This document shows, piece by piece, positions 1-9,299 of a stretch of 64,000 nucleotides of DNA. The stretch covers positions 1 to 64,000 of the forward strand of contig JALSIX010000014.1 of assembly GCA_026989655.1 (NCBI GenBank). The letters run 5' to 3'. The notes under the pieces are model-generated. The model ran no database searches. It was not told where the DNA came from and saw only the letters and a list, made by a program, of their open reading frames with translations. The translations under genes and the position numbers were made by a program. Origin of the DNA: Caldilineaceae bacterium (GTDB lineage Bacteria > Chloroflexota > Anaerolineae > Caldilineales > Caldilineaceae). How positions within the stretch are numbered: the first letter of the stretch is position 1; each line of letters begins with the position of its first letter.

Positions 1-2
1 CC

Positions 3-1529
3 CCCGCCCGCCGAGCCCGTAGACACCCCAGGCCACCCCGGGAAGCCAGCCCCCCTTCTCGAAGGGCAGAGGCGTTGCCCCCCCTGGACCTGTTGGACCC
101 GGACGGGGGCCGCTACGGGAGCCGGGACGTGGAGGCCATGGCCGAGCTCATCCAACAGACCCTGGCCGACTTCGACGTGCCGGTGGAGATGGTGAACGTG
201 GAGAGCGGGCCCACCGTGACCCAGTTCGGGGTGAAACCCCTGTACGTGGAGCGGGGCGGCCAACTGCGGAAGATCCGGGTGAGCCGGATCGTGCGCCTGG
301 CCGACGACCTGGCCCTGGCCCTGGCGGTGCCCAGCGTGCGCATCGAGGCCCCTGTGCCGGGCCGCCCCTACGTGGGCATCGAGGTGCCCAACCCGGACAA
401 GACCCTGGTGGGCATGCGGGGGATCCTGGAGAGCTCGGCCATGAAGCGCCGCGGAGGGATGTTGCCCCTGGCCCTGGGGCGGGACACGGGGGGCGGGCCG
501 GTGGTGATGGACCTGACCCGGGCCCCTCATCTGCTCATCGCGGGGGCCACCGGATCCGGCAAGTCGGTCTGCATCAACGCCATCATCGTGAGCCTGCTCA
601 TGCACCACGGCCCCGAGAGCCTGCGCCTGATCATGGTGGACCCCAAGATGGTGGAGCTGCCCGGCTACAACGGGATCCCGCACCTGATCGGGAACGTGGT
701 GACCCAGGTGGACGAGGTGCCCGGGGCCCTCACGTGGCTCCTGCTGCAGATGGACGACCGCTATCGCCTCTTCCGGGAGCTCGGGGTGCGGGACATCGTC
801 CGCTACAACGCCCGAGCCCGCCGCCAGGACGGGATGGCGCCCCTGCCCTACCTGGTGTTGGTGGTGGACGAACTGGCCGACCTGATGATGACCGCGCCGG
901 AGGAGATCGAGCGGCAACTGGTCCGCCTGGCCCAGATGTCCCGGGCAGTGGGGATCCACCTGATCCTGGCCACCCAGCGGCCCAGCACAGACGTGGTGAC
1001 CGGCCTGATCAAGGCCAACTTCCCCACCCGGATCGCGTTCGCGGTGACCAGCCAGGTGGACAGTCGGGTCATCCTGGACGCCCCGGGCGCGGAGAAGCTC
1101 CTGGGCCAGGGAGACATGCTCCTGCTGCGGCCGGACGCGTCCAAGCTGCTGCGGGTCCAGGGAGCGTACGTGTCGGACGTGGAGATCGAGCGGGTGGTGG
1201 GCTGGTGGAAGGCCCGGGACCGGGAGGAACACCCGGAGGGGCCGGCGGTGCGGGTGGCCCCTTGGTTGGGCCTGTTGGAGCGGATGGAGGACGAGGACGA
1301 GCTCCTCCAGGAGGCCCTGGACCTGATCCGGGGGATGGAGAGCTGCACCACCAGCTATCTCCAGCGCAAGCTGCGCATCGGCTATCCCCGGGCCGCGCGG
1401 CTGATGGAACGGCTGGAGGCCCAGGGCTATGTGGGCCCGCCGCTGCCGGGCGGCCAGGGGCGGCCGGTGTGGGTCGCGGAGGGAGAGGAGCCCCGGGAGG
1501 ACGCAGGGGAGGAGCCCCATGGGCTTTGA
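3..1529 (+). CDS. ftsK: FtsK/SpoIIIE DNA translocase, 3' part (5' end outside window)
   Basis: This is the C-terminal motor part of the septum-associated DNA translocase that pumps chromosome ends through the division site. The frame is open to the first base of the window, so the membrane anchor and linker lie upstream. A TTG at 75 is not a convincing start, because the LPPLDLL motif that follows it normally lies in mid-protein just before the motor. Visible are the alpha/beta motor with Walker A GATGSGKSV (near 543-569) and Walker B LVLVVDELADLMM. At the C-terminus, after about base 1320, a winged-helix gamma-type domain should read polar sequences. The stop codon overlaps the -35 box of the promoter for the following tRNA. 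Family identity is certain; only the start is unknown. Confidence 0.95.
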   Translation, partial: PARRARRHPRPPREASPPSRRAEALPPLDLLDPDGGRYGSRDVEAMAELIQQTLADFDVPVEMVNVESGPTVTQFGVKPLYVERGGQLRKIRVSRIVRLADDLALALAVPSVRIEAPVPGRPYVGIEVPNPDKTLVGMRGILESSAMKRRGGMLPLALGRDTGGGPVVMDLTRAPHLLIAGATGSGKSVCINAIIVSLLMHHGPESLRLIMVDPKMVELPGYNGIPHLIGNVVTQVDEVPGALTWLLLQMDDRYRLFRELGVRDIVRYNARARRQDGMAPLPYLVLVVDELADLMMTAPEEIERQLVRLAQMSRAVGIHLILATQRPSTDVVTGLIKANFPTRIAFAVTSQVDSRVILDAPGAEKLLGQGDMLLLRPDASKLLRVQGAYVSDVEIERVVGWWKARDREEHPEGPAVRVAPWLGLLERMEDEDELLQEALDLIRGMESCTTSYLQRKLRIGYPRAARLMERLEAQGYVGPPLPGGQGRPVWVAEGEEPREDAGEEPHGL

Positions 1530-1554
1530 CAAGGCCATGGGCTCGCGGTACACT
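1526..1554 (+). promoter_or_regulatory. Sigma70-type promoter for tRNA-Val
   Basis: TTGACA (1526-1531) and TACACT (1549-1554) are separated by 17 bp. Transcription would begin near 1561, about 80 nt before the tRNA. The -35 hexamer overlaps the ftsK stop codon. Confidence 0.75.
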
Positions 1555-1639
1555 TAAACTCGAGATGCTCTGCCCGACCATGCAACGGTGGCCACCTCTT
1601 CGTCGTACCGTCGACGCGCTCCGTAGCTCCAACCCTCGT

Positions 1640-1713
1640 GGGCGGATAGCTCAGCTGGTCAGAGCGCCTCCCTTACAAGGAGGAGGTCACAGGTTCGAGT
1701 CCTGTTCCGCCCA
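1640..1713 (+). tRNA. tRNA-Val (anticodon TAC)
   Basis: A complete cloverleaf can be drawn by hand. The acceptor stem is GGGCGGA (1640-1646) with TCCGCCC (1706-1712) and discriminator A at 1713. The D arm follows. The anticodon stem is CCTCC/GGAGG with loop CTTACAA and anticodon TAC at 1674-1676. The variable loop has 5 nt, and the T arm is ACAGG-TTCGAGT-CCTGT. A full CCA end is not encoded. No intrinsic terminator is obvious in the roughly 200 bases before the next gene. Confidence 0.97.
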
Positions 1714-1916
1714 CCTGCCTGCCTTCCACGTCGCCCTCGCAGAGCGAACCCGTCCCACGGAGGTCGGTGGATACCCGGATGTGCCATGCCTCCCCCTGAA
1801 GTGGACCGGCCGGCCCCTGTCGGCCCAGAGAACCTGAACGCCTGAAGCCCGTGAGCCGGTGCCCCGGGGCACCGCGGTCGCACGGGGTCAGGGGTTGCAC
1901 GGAGTAAGGAGAGCCC

Positions 1917-2621
1917 ATGGTGGACCGCAAGGAACTACTCTTTCAGCTCCAACAGGTGGACATCACCTGGACCAAAGTGCAGCGTCGTCTGGTGCGGTTG
2001 CAGCAGCTCACCTATGGCCAGGAGAAGTTGGCGGAGGCCCGGCAGGAGCTGGAGGAGAGGGAGGCCGAGCTCCAACAGTTGCAGGGCGCCCGGGCCGACG
2101 CGGAGCTGGAGATCCGCGCGCTGGACGAGCGCATCGCCGAGGCCGACAAGCGGCTCATGAGCGGCGCCATCACCAATCCCAAGGAGCTGGAAAACCTGGA
2201 GGCCAGCATTGGGGCCATGCGGCGCCAGCGCAACATGATCGCGGACCGCACCGCCGAGATCCTGCGCCAGATGGACGAGCTGGGCGAGACGGTGGCCCGG
2301 CTCCAGGAGATGTTGGCCCGGTTGGAGGAGGAATGCGCCAGCCGCCGACAGAGCCGGGACGAAGAGCTCCTCCAGCGCAAGAAGGAGTACGTCTACCTGA
2401 AGAAACTGCGGACCGAGCTCGCGTCGCGGCTGCCCTCGAGCCTGCTGGAGGAGTACGAACAGCTCCGCAAGCGCAAGCGGGGGGTCGCGGTGGCCCGCCT
2501 CCAGGAGGACGTGTGCGGCGTGTGCAACATGCAGGTCCCCGTAGGGTTGGTGGGCACGGTCCGCTACGGCGATGACCTGATCTACTGCCCTTCCTGTGGG
2601 CGTATCCTGGTGGCCTTCTAG
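1917..2621 (+). CDS. Coiled-coil protein with C-terminal C4 zinc ribbon (COG1579 type)
   Basis: A 234-residue cytoplasmic protein. Residues 1 to about 190 are a long, highly charged helical coiled coil rich in Glu, Arg and Gln. The C-terminus carries a four-cysteine zinc ribbon (VCGVCNMQV followed by YCPSCGRIL). This architecture is that of the widespread COG1579 family, whose molecular role is not settled; nucleic-acid binding is often suggested from the ribbon. The ATG at 1917 has an AAGGAG ribosome binding site 6 bases upstream. It appears to be a single-gene unit, ending in the strong terminator at 2730-2768. Confidence 0.85.
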   Translation: MVDRKELLFQLQQVDITWTKVQRRLVRLQQLTYGQEKLAEARQELEEREAELQQLQGARADAELEIRALDERIAEADKRLMSGAITNPKELENLEASIGAMRRQRNMIADRTAEILRQMDELGETVARLQEMLARLEEECASRRQSRDEELLQRKKEYVYLKKLRTELASRLPSSLLEEYEQLRKRKRGVAVARLQEDVCGVCNMQVPVGLVGTVRYGDDLIYCPSCGRILVAF

Positions 2622-2729
2622 GAGGCCACCAGGCCTTCTGCGTCCGGCCCCGGTGAGACACCGGCACCCGGTCCACTTCCGCAAACGGGGCATGGCATCC
2701 CTGGCTTCACAGCGGTCCCGGGGGATCAG

Positions 2730-2768
2730 GCCCGCCGAGGCAACGTCTGCCCTCGGCGGGCTTTTTTT
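2730..2768 (+). terminator. Intrinsic terminator after the zinc-ribbon gene
   Basis: An 11-bp GC-rich stem (2730-2740 with 2751-2761) with a 10-nt loop is followed by seven T residues. It lies in the 175-bp gap between two convergent genes. It is canonical for the plus strand; there is no A-run before it that would make it work on the minus strand. Confidence 0.93.
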
Positions 2769-2796
2769 GCGCGGCGTTGGCTCCGGGGCCCCGAGA

Positions 2797-5700
2797 TCAG
2801 GGGCGCGTGATCCAGGGCAGGTAGACCGGCCAGCGAGCCCGGACCGGGAGGGTCTGGGCCCGGGCCTCGGCACGGTTGAAGTGGTGGAGCAGGAGAAGGC
2901 CTCGGCTCCCGTTGTGCTGCATGCCGGCCCGGTCCACGGTCACCTGGATGGCCGTCTGGGGCAGATCGGGGAAGATGGGGAAGTCGCTCAGGGCCGGGTT
3001 GGCGGCCCACAGTCCGGGGCGCTCCAGATCGTAGTGGAGCCAGCCGGTCTGGTCCACCGGCGTCTCCTCCTCCAGGCTGCCCCGGCTGAAGGTCACCACC
3101 CGATAGTTCAGGTCTGGATTGTTCCGGTCCAGCCCCACGGCCTGGGCGTCCACGGCCATGAGGAGGACGTTGCTGTCGAAGAGGGCGGTCTCCATCTCCT
3201 GGGCCGAGACCAGGTTCAGGAAATAGGTGAGCTCTCGGGCGCCTGGAGAGGCCTGGTCCTCCAGGATCGCGAGGAACTCGTCCGTGGGGGGGAGGTGGCG
3301 GAAGCTCCCGTAGTCCCCGTTCTCCAGCCGGTAGTCCACCTGGCCGTCCTCGTCCGTGTCCAGTTCGATACGGAAGATGAGCTGGTTGGGGGTGGCCCAT
3401 TCGCCGTAGGTGGCCAGGCCGAAGAGCAGCCGGGAGGCGGCCACCGGATCCCGGGCGCTGCGCACGCGGGCGGTGCGGCGATCCGTGGCCACGCCCACGT
3501 ACTTCAGGTCCGCGTGGTCCAGCCAAGGTGGGCTGGAGGCCTCGTTGGGGCTGCGGAGCTGGAGCTCCAACAGGCTGACCAAGGAGACCGTGTCCGTGGG
3601 GAACGCGGCCTGGTCCAAGGAGGGGGCAGTGAGGAGTCCCCGCCCTGCCAGGGTGAGGGTGAAGGTGCCGGTGGGGCGGGTGCCCAGGTCCAGGACGGTC
3701 TCCTCGGTCCCCATGGCAGAGACCGGACGGGGGATCGCGTGGAGGGGCAGGCGCAGCAGGGGCCCCAGTGGTCGAAGCTGCCCTCGGGCCGCGCCCTGGG
3801 GCCAGCGTTCGGTGTGGAGATCGACGTAGAGGAAACCGCCGGCCAGATCCCGGCGCAGTGCCCGATCCAGGACCACCGGCACGGTGAAGGTGAGGGAACG
3901 GACCGAGGACAGGACCTGGGTGACCAAGGGCCGAGCGGTCGGCCCGTTGACGGTGGCGTGTCCCCGATGGAGGTGGATGGCCGTCACGGTCACCGGGGTG
4001 CGGCTGGTAAGGGTCCCGGTGGCCCAGGCCTGGCCCGTGCGGGGCTCCAGCTCCAGGGTCAAGGTGGCCGAGAGCCCGGAGGAGACCGGCGGCACCGAGT
4101 GTTGGCCGTCCAGGGTGGCCTGGAAACGGGCGGGGAGGGGCCAGGCGACCAGGGCACCGCTCTCCTCGTTGAGGCGATGGCGGGGGAAGGTGAGCAGGGG
4201 CCGGACCGTGGGATCGGGGGTTCGACGCAGGGCGTCGCCGTCCACCTCCAGAGCCACGGCCAGGTTGGCCGCGGCGTAGGGGGAGAGGGTGATGGGCCCG
4301 GTGGGTGTCAGCTCCACCCGGGCGCTGGGCATGTCCACCGTGGGCATGTACTCCAGGAGGTAGGTGCGGGTGAAGGGTCCCTTGTTCGCCAGGCGTACGG
4401 TCCGGGTGGCCCGGGTCGGTCCCAGGGCCTCCACGCGGCCGAAGGAGAGGGAGACCTGGCCAGGCGCCTGGACCGTGTACAACAGCACGTCCGTTCGAGC
4501 TGCCTGGACCACGTCCAGCCGCCCCGCCCCGGCTCGCGCGGGTCCGTAGTAGAGCAGGGGGAAGGTGTGGCCGGCCGGTGCCTGAGGCAGCGCGCTGTTC
4601 ATCACCAGGGCCTTCAGCTCCTCCACACGCCAGGAGGGATATCGGGCGCGCAGCAGTGCCATGGCTCCGCTGACAAAGGGGGCCGCCATGGAGGTGCCTG
4701 CCTGGACGGCCGTGCCGTTGCCGCTGCCGCCCCGGGCCGAGACGATGGAGTGCCCTGGGGCCAGGATGTCCGGTTTGAGGGCGGCATCCCCGCGACGGGG
4801 GCCGCGGGCAGAGAAGCCGACCACCACATCCACGCTGCTCACGCTGGGCGGGAGGTCCTCCTGGCCGGGGAAGGGGAGCCCTTCCAGGGAGGTGGCCCCC
4901 ACGCTGAGGACCCGATCGGCGTCTCCGGGGGACATGACGGAGTAGTAGGTGTCGCCGCTGTTGCCCGCTGCGGCCACGACCACGATGCCGGCCTGCGCCG
5001 CGTTGTCGCTGGCCTCCGTGGCCGGGTCCTGGGGGTGGCCGAAGCTGGAGCCGATGGAGAGGTTCACCACGTCCAGACGATCCGAGAAATCGCCGTCGCC
5101 GTCTGGGTCCACTGCCCACTCCAGGGCCAGGTTCAGGAGGTGGGAGACGCCCTGGCAGCCGAAGATCTTCAGGGCCACCAGAGAGGCCTCGGGAGCCACT
5201 CCGGGGCCAAGGGCCATCTCCTCCCAGGGGATGGGACCGGTGTAGGGGCCCGGGTAGGTGGAACCATCGGACCGAACGCCGTAGCCCGCGGCGATGCCGG
5301 CCACGTGGGTGCCATGGCCCCAGCAGTCCATGGGGTCGGGATCGGGTTGGGGGACCAGTCGGTCCAGGCCGTTGTACTCGTCGCCGGCGAAGTCGTATCC
5401 ACCGACGACCTTGGTCGTGGGGAAGGTGATGCCGCCGACCACGTCGGTGATGACGGTGGGGTCGTTGTCCGCGTAGCCGGTGCCGGGGCCGCCGAAGTCC
5501 GTGTGCAGGTAGTCGATCCCCGTATCCACGATGCCGATGGTGATGTCTCGCCCGGTGACACCGAGACCGTCCAGGGCAGTCCAGAGCCGGGGGCTGCCCA
5601 CCCAGGGCACGCCTCGCGCCCGGGCGGGACGATAGGCCGGCAGGGGCTGCACTCGGTCCACCCCGGACATGCCGGCCAGGAGGGGGAGATCCTCCGGGTG

Positions 5701-6093
5701 CACCAGGAGCGCGATGCCGTTGTAGATCCGTTGAGTACGGAACAGCAGGGTGGCCCGGCCCGGAACCAGCCGGGCCAGGAATCGGTCCTGGGCCGCCTGG
5801 ACACGCCGGATCTGGTCCTGGGCCATCTGGACGGCCGCCGGCTCTCCGAGCCGGGCCCGGGCCGCGACGAACACGGGCACCGCGGGAGGGTCCAGCAGGC
5901 GGACCATCACCGGGATCCGGGCGTCCAGGCTCGGGGCCGGAGGAGTCTGGGCCACGGCGGTCAGGGTCAGGCCGGCCAGGGTGCAGGCCAGGAGGAGGGC
6001 CAGGACGGGCCATCGGGAACGCAGGGGGCGCCTGGAACGGGCGTGGACAGGGCTGGCCCTGGGTCCGGCCGGGGTCGGGGGATCGCGGTCCAT
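2797..6093 (-). CDS. Secreted subtilisin-like serine protease (S8 family), about 1,098 aa
   Basis: An extracellular endopeptidase. The N-terminus has a basic stretch and then a hydrophobic signal segment (about residues 28-50) ending near AVAQ. The catalytic triad is visible: Asp190 in IVDTGID, His260 in GHGTHVAGI and Ser468 in GTSMAAPFVSG, with the oxyanion Asn in AAAGNSGD. A roughly 600-residue region of beta-rich domains follows. The protein ends in VYLPWITRP, a tail resembling that of the secreted protein at 25531-29136. I prefer the ATG at 6093. A TTG 51 bases upstream is possible but has no ribosome binding site. Long open frames on the opposite strand are GC-driven shadows. Confidence 0.9.
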   Translation of the reverse strand: MDRDPPTPAGPRASPVHARSRRPLRSRWPVLALLLACTLAGLTLTAVAQTPPAPSLDARIPVMVRLLDPPAVPVFVAARARLGEPAAVQMAQDQIRRVQAAQDRFLARLVPGRATLLFRTQRIYNGIALLVHPEDLPLLAGMSGVDRVQPLPAYRPARARGVPWVGSPRLWTALDGLGVTGRDITIGIVDTGIDYLHTDFGGPGTGYADNDPTVITDVVGGITFPTTKVVGGYDFAGDEYNGLDRLVPQPDPDPMDCWGHGTHVAGIAAGYGVRSDGSTYPGPYTGPIPWEEMALGPGVAPEASLVALKIFGCQGVSHLLNLALEWAVDPDGDGDFSDRLDVVNLSIGSSFGHPQDPATEASDNAAQAGIVVVAAAGNSGDTYYSVMSPGDADRVLSVGATSLEGLPFPGQEDLPPSVSSVDVVVGFSARGPRRGDAALKPDILAPGHSIVSARGGSGNGTAVQAGTSMAAPFVSGAMALLRARYPSWRVEELKALVMNSALPQAPAGHTFPLLYYGPARAGAGRLDVVQAARTDVLLYTVQAPGQVSLSFGRVEALGPTRATRTVRLANKGPFTRTYLLEYMPTVDMPSARVELTPTGPITLSPYAAANLAVALEVDGDALRRTPDPTVRPLLTFPRHRLNEESGALVAWPLPARFQATLDGQHSVPPVSSGLSATLTLELEPRTGQAWATGTLTSRTPVTVTAIHLHRGHATVNGPTARPLVTQVLSSVRSLTFTVPVVLDRALRRDLAGGFLYVDLHTERWPQGAARGQLRPLGPLLRLPLHAIPRPVSAMGTEETVLDLGTRPTGTFTLTLAGRGLLTAPSLDQAAFPTDTVSLVSLLELQLRSPNEASSPPWLDHADLKYVGVATDRRTARVRSARDPVAASRLLFGLATYGEWATPNQLIFRIELDTDEDGQVDYRLENGDYGSFRHLPPTDEFLAILEDQASPGARELTYFLNLVSAQEMETALFDSNVLLMAVDAQAVGLDRNNPDLNYRVVTFSRGSLEEETPVDQTGWLHYDLERPGLWAANPALSDFPIFPDLPQTAIQVTVDRAGMQHNGSRGLLLLHHFNRAEARAQTLPVRARWPVYLPWITRP

Positions 6094-6325
6094 GGTCTGG
6101 AGTCCGTGGCTCGACAGCAGTCCGTGATGTGTAGTGTAGCGCAAAACCGGCTGACGAGGAGTCGGCCAGAACGCTGGGATGCCCTGGAGCGCCGGAGTCG
6201 CCCTCCCCTATTCCCCGGCTCGGCCAAAGGGGGCCGGGGCGGTGCTCCGCTCCGGGGACGGCTCCATCGGGGGCGGGAGCGACGGCGTCCGGGCGGCGCG
6301 CCCCCGGGGCGCGGAGGAGGTCTCC

Positions 6326-8569
6326 TCAGACGGTCCTCTGGACGGAGGGCATGTCCCGACGGCCCCGGGGATTGGAGGCCATGGAGTGGGGCCGGAGCTC
6401 CTCCGGGCTGGCCACGGGCCCGTGGAGGGAGGACGACGCCCTGGCCCAGCTCTCTGCGGAGGCGGCCCGCGCGCTGCGGTCGACGGTCTGCAGCGCGCGG
6501 TGCAGCTTGGTGAGCTCGAACCGATAGAGCATGTAGCCCGGCACCGCCAGCAGGAGAGGGCCCCAGATGCCGGCCAGCCTGTAGAAGAGGGCCAGCCCCA
6601 GCCCGATGACGGCCATGGCCAGGTAGTAGGAGAAGAGGTCGTGGTAGGTCTGGCGCCAGGTGGTGTAGAGGGAACGCCGGCTCCCCATCCCCAGGGCCAG
6701 GGTGAGGAGGGCGGTCTCCACCAAGAAGTAGAGCAGCCCTCCGAGCAGGACAAAGGGCACCCAGATCTGGAGGGTCTCCACCGCCAAGGGAACGGGCGCC
6801 AGGGAGTAGAGCTTCCAGAGGAGGAACCCCGCGACGAAGTAGACGACCGTACGGACGAGGGTTCGGTGGATCGGAGCCCGCCAACGGAGGGAGTGGACCA
6901 GCCCCAGGGCCAGGCTGACCAGGACCAGGCCGGGCACAGGGCTCAGCAGAGCGGCCAGGGGCACCACCCCAGGGCTGAGGGAGATCCGTTCATAGGGCTC
7001 GCCCTGGAGGGTGGGCACTCGGAAGATCTGGGTGGCGGCCGCCATCCCCAGCAGCAGGCCCAGTACCTGGGCGTTGGGTGAGAGCCGGGACAGGAACCAG
7101 GCCATCCCACTCAGGAGGAGCCCCAGGGCCGCCCACATGGCCAGGCCGTTCCACCTGAGGGCACGGAGGGTCCACCGCTCCAGGGCCGAGCCGGGGTCCC
7201 CAGCCCCCTGGAGCGCTCGGGCCCGGGGCTCCGAGTCCCCAGTTCCACGGTGCCTCTCCACCGGCTCCAGGGCGCTGGTGTGGCGGACGTTGTTGCGGTG
7301 ATCGAGGCGAACCCACGGGGGGACCCCGGCCACCGGAACCACCCGGTTGCGCCCCAGACGTTTGGCGTGGTACAGGGCGATGTCGGCCTCGTGGAGCAGC
7401 GCGGTCGCGTCCTGGCCGTCCTGGGGAAATGTGGCCACCCCCAGGCTCAGGGTGACCCGGACAGCGGTGTGGAACTCGGGGAGGGAGATGGCCGCTTTCT
7501 CGATGGTCTGTCGAATCTGTTCGGCCACTCGGTACGCGCCGTCCAGGGAGGTCTCGGGCAGGGCGATGGCGAACTCCTCACCGCCGAAACGACAGGCCAG
7601 GTCCTGCTCGCGGATGTTGTCGCGGATGATCCGGGCCACCTGTTCCAGGACCACATCCCCGGCCAGATGGCCATAGGTGTTGTTGATGGTGCGGAGGAGG
7701 TCCAGATCGGCCATGATGAGGCTGATGGGGCGCCCAAGCTGGGCGGCCTGGGCCAGCTCCTCCTCCAGGCGCATTCGGAAGCGGCGGGCGTTCAGGAGCC
7801 CTGTCTTCTCGTCCCTGGCCGCAGCCTGTTTCAGCCCGGGTACCTGGAGCGCCTGGTAGACCAGGACCAGAGGCACCAAGGCCGGCAGGGTCAACCAGGG
7901 GTCGATGGTCCACAGCAGGGCCATGGTGTAGCCGATCATGGCCAGGGTGAAGTCGGGCATCAGGGTGTCCAGCTCCAGAAGCTGGGAGTCCTGCCAGTGG
8001 ATGCCCCGGAGCACCAGCAGGGCTTCGCCGATGATCAGGTGGTTGAGGAGGACGTAGACCATCGCGGCCAGGGTGGCCGCCACCAGCTCGATCTGGAGAT
8101 CGGGCCCCGGGAGATAGGCGGTCAGGAGGTGATGGGTGCGGACCGCGAAGAGGCCGGCCAGGATATGGGTGCTGATGTTGAAGGGCTGGATATACCAGTC
8201 CCGCAGGGCATCGCTCCGCTGCCAGCGTTTCCAGGCCCACTCGATCAGGTGGACCACCACCGTCTGGAGGACGAAAAGAGACGGAGACAGGAGCAGGGTC
8301 CCCGCGAAGAGGAAGACCAGGTTGGGGGAGAAGGACTGACGATGGAACCGGACCTCCACCCGTTGGGCGATCAGGGTGAGGACGGTCAACACGGCCCAGG
8401 CCTTCCACTGGGCCTCGGAGATGGGCTCGGTGGGCCACGTCTGCACGGCCACCAGAAAACCCAGAGAGAGCACCACAGCGATGAGCAGGACCCCTCGACG
8501 GTCGAGGGGGGTGGGCTCGGCTCCCCCGATGGGTTGAGCCTGCTCGGGGAGAGGGCTGGACGGATGCAT
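6326..8569 (-). CDS. Membrane-bound diguanylate cyclase with GGDEF domain between two membrane modules
   Basis: It makes the second messenger cyclic di-GMP from two GTP. The GGDEF domain spans about residues 250-412, with the substrate and metal motif DLDLLRTINNTYGHLAGD and the active-site loop GGEEF at 329-333. An RxxD product-inhibition site (REQD, 320-323) lies the usual five residues before it, so feedback control should be intact. The N-terminal ~245 residues form several transmembrane helices. A second multi-helix module of similar pattern follows the catalytic domain (about 460-700), which is unusual because GGDEF domains are normally C-terminal. The predicted start at 8569 has no clear ribosome binding site. 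The signal sensed is unknown. Confidence 0.9.
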   Translation of the reverse strand: MHPSSPLPEQAQPIGGAEPTPLDRRGVLLIAVVLSLGFLVAVQTWPTEPISEAQWKAWAVLTVLTLIAQRVEVRFHRQSFSPNLVFLFAGTLLLSPSLFVLQTVVVHLIEWAWKRWQRSDALRDWYIQPFNISTHILAGLFAVRTHHLLTAYLPGPDLQIELVAATLAAMVYVLLNHLIIGEALLVLRGIHWQDSQLLELDTLMPDFTLAMIGYTMALLWTIDPWLTLPALVPLVLVYQALQVPGLKQAAARDEKTGLLNARRFRMRLEEELAQAAQLGRPISLIMADLDLLRTINNTYGHLAGDVVLEQVARIIRDNIREQDLACRFGGEEFAIALPETSLDGAYRVAEQIRQTIEKAAISLPEFHTAVRVTLSLGVATFPQDGQDATALLHEADIALYHAKRLGRNRVVPVAGVPPWVRLDHRNNVRHTSALEPVERHRGTGDSEPRARALQGAGDPGSALERWTLRALRWNGLAMWAALGLLLSGMAWFLSRLSPNAQVLGLLLGMAAATQIFRVPTLQGEPYERISLSPGVVPLAALLSPVPGLVLVSLALGLVHSLRWRAPIHRTLVRTVVYFVAGFLLWKLYSLAPVPLAVETLQIWVPFVLLGGLLYFLVETALLTLALGMGSRRSLYTTWRQTYHDLFSYYLAMAVIGLGLALFYRLAGIWGPLLLAVPGYMLYRFELTKLHRALQTVDRSARAASAESWARASSSLHGPVASPEELRPHSMASNPRGRRDMPSVQRTV

Positions 8570-9299
8570 GGGATGGATGCGTGGATTTTGGGGTTTCTGG
8601 ATTTCAGACGTTAAGGACCAGACTCCCTCGGGACCTGGCCATATGGCCCCATTGTACTACCCAGGGAGTAAACCACTTTTCGTGTGTTTTGCCGGGGGCT
8701 ACGTCATAGAGCTTAACAGAAACACCTTAACAAGCCGTCCGGGGGGGGGCCGTATCCCCTCTGGCCGCCGACGGCTGGAGAGCACGTCCCCCAGGGCCGG
8801 ACACGATCCGGATCGACTTCACTTTACCGAAGCCTCCCCTCCCCTTCCCTGGTGATCCTGTCCCATGACCTCGGGGCCAGGCGGCAGAGGGCCCCTGTCT
8901 CGGTCCAGGTCTGGATCGCTCCGGTCGGTGTCCCCGTGGTCTCGCCCCGGCCCCGGGATCTCCGCGTTCCGGGGTGGGCCCGGGCAGAAGCCGCCTGGGC
9001 CACTGGGGCCGGCACCGTTCCCCCGGTCGGGCCACGGGGCGAAAAGGCCCGGTCCACTCCGCCGGCTCCCTTCTCGTCGCCTTTTCCTTACCGACTCCCC
9101 GGGATGGGCCCTCGAAATGGGCCCTGGGGATTTGACATTCTTCCACTTCTCTTTACAATGGAGGCACCTTCCCCCAGTGAACCGAGCTGTGCAGCATCCC
9201 GGAAGTCACCCTCCTTAACCTGTGCCGATCCGTTCGATCTGCCCTGCAGGTCCATCTCACCCATCACTCTCATCTCATCCATCACAAAGGAGTCGAGCT
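8570..9299. other. 730-bp divergent intergenic region
   Basis: No gene is credible here. The part near 8640-8735 is AT-rich against the background. It holds a minus-strand TACAAT (8651-8656) that could serve the cyclase gene, and two direct CTTAACA repeats (8712-8718 and 8726-8732). The plus-strand promoter for the TRAP binding protein lies at 9132-9159, giving a leader of about 135 nt. I looked for a cyclic di-GMP riboswitch and saw none. Confidence 0.6.
9132..9159 (+). promoter_or_regulatory. Sigma70-type promoter for the TRAP binding-protein gene
   Basis: TTGACA (9132-9137) and TACAAT (9154-9159) are separated by 16 bp. The site stands out in AT content and precedes the gene starting at 9300. 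Confidence 0.75.

Noticed and set aside
1659-1930. Several minus-strand frames across the tRNA-Val gene
   Set aside because: They run through a perfect tRNA cloverleaf and have no homology or ribosome binding site.
2622-2729. Possible small stable RNA (SRP RNA, 6S RNA) before the terminator at 2730
   Set aside because: I could not match any conserved core; it is most likely the 3' UTR of the zinc-ribbon gene.
2596-6513. Very long plus-strand open frame opposite the subtilase
   Set aside because: Its product is a Gly/Arg/Pro/His-rich low-complexity chain with no domain. It mirrors the codon bias of the real minus-strand gene.
8570-9299. Cyclic di-GMP riboswitch upstream of the diguanylate cyclase
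   Set aside because: No GEMM-type conserved core could be found on either strand.
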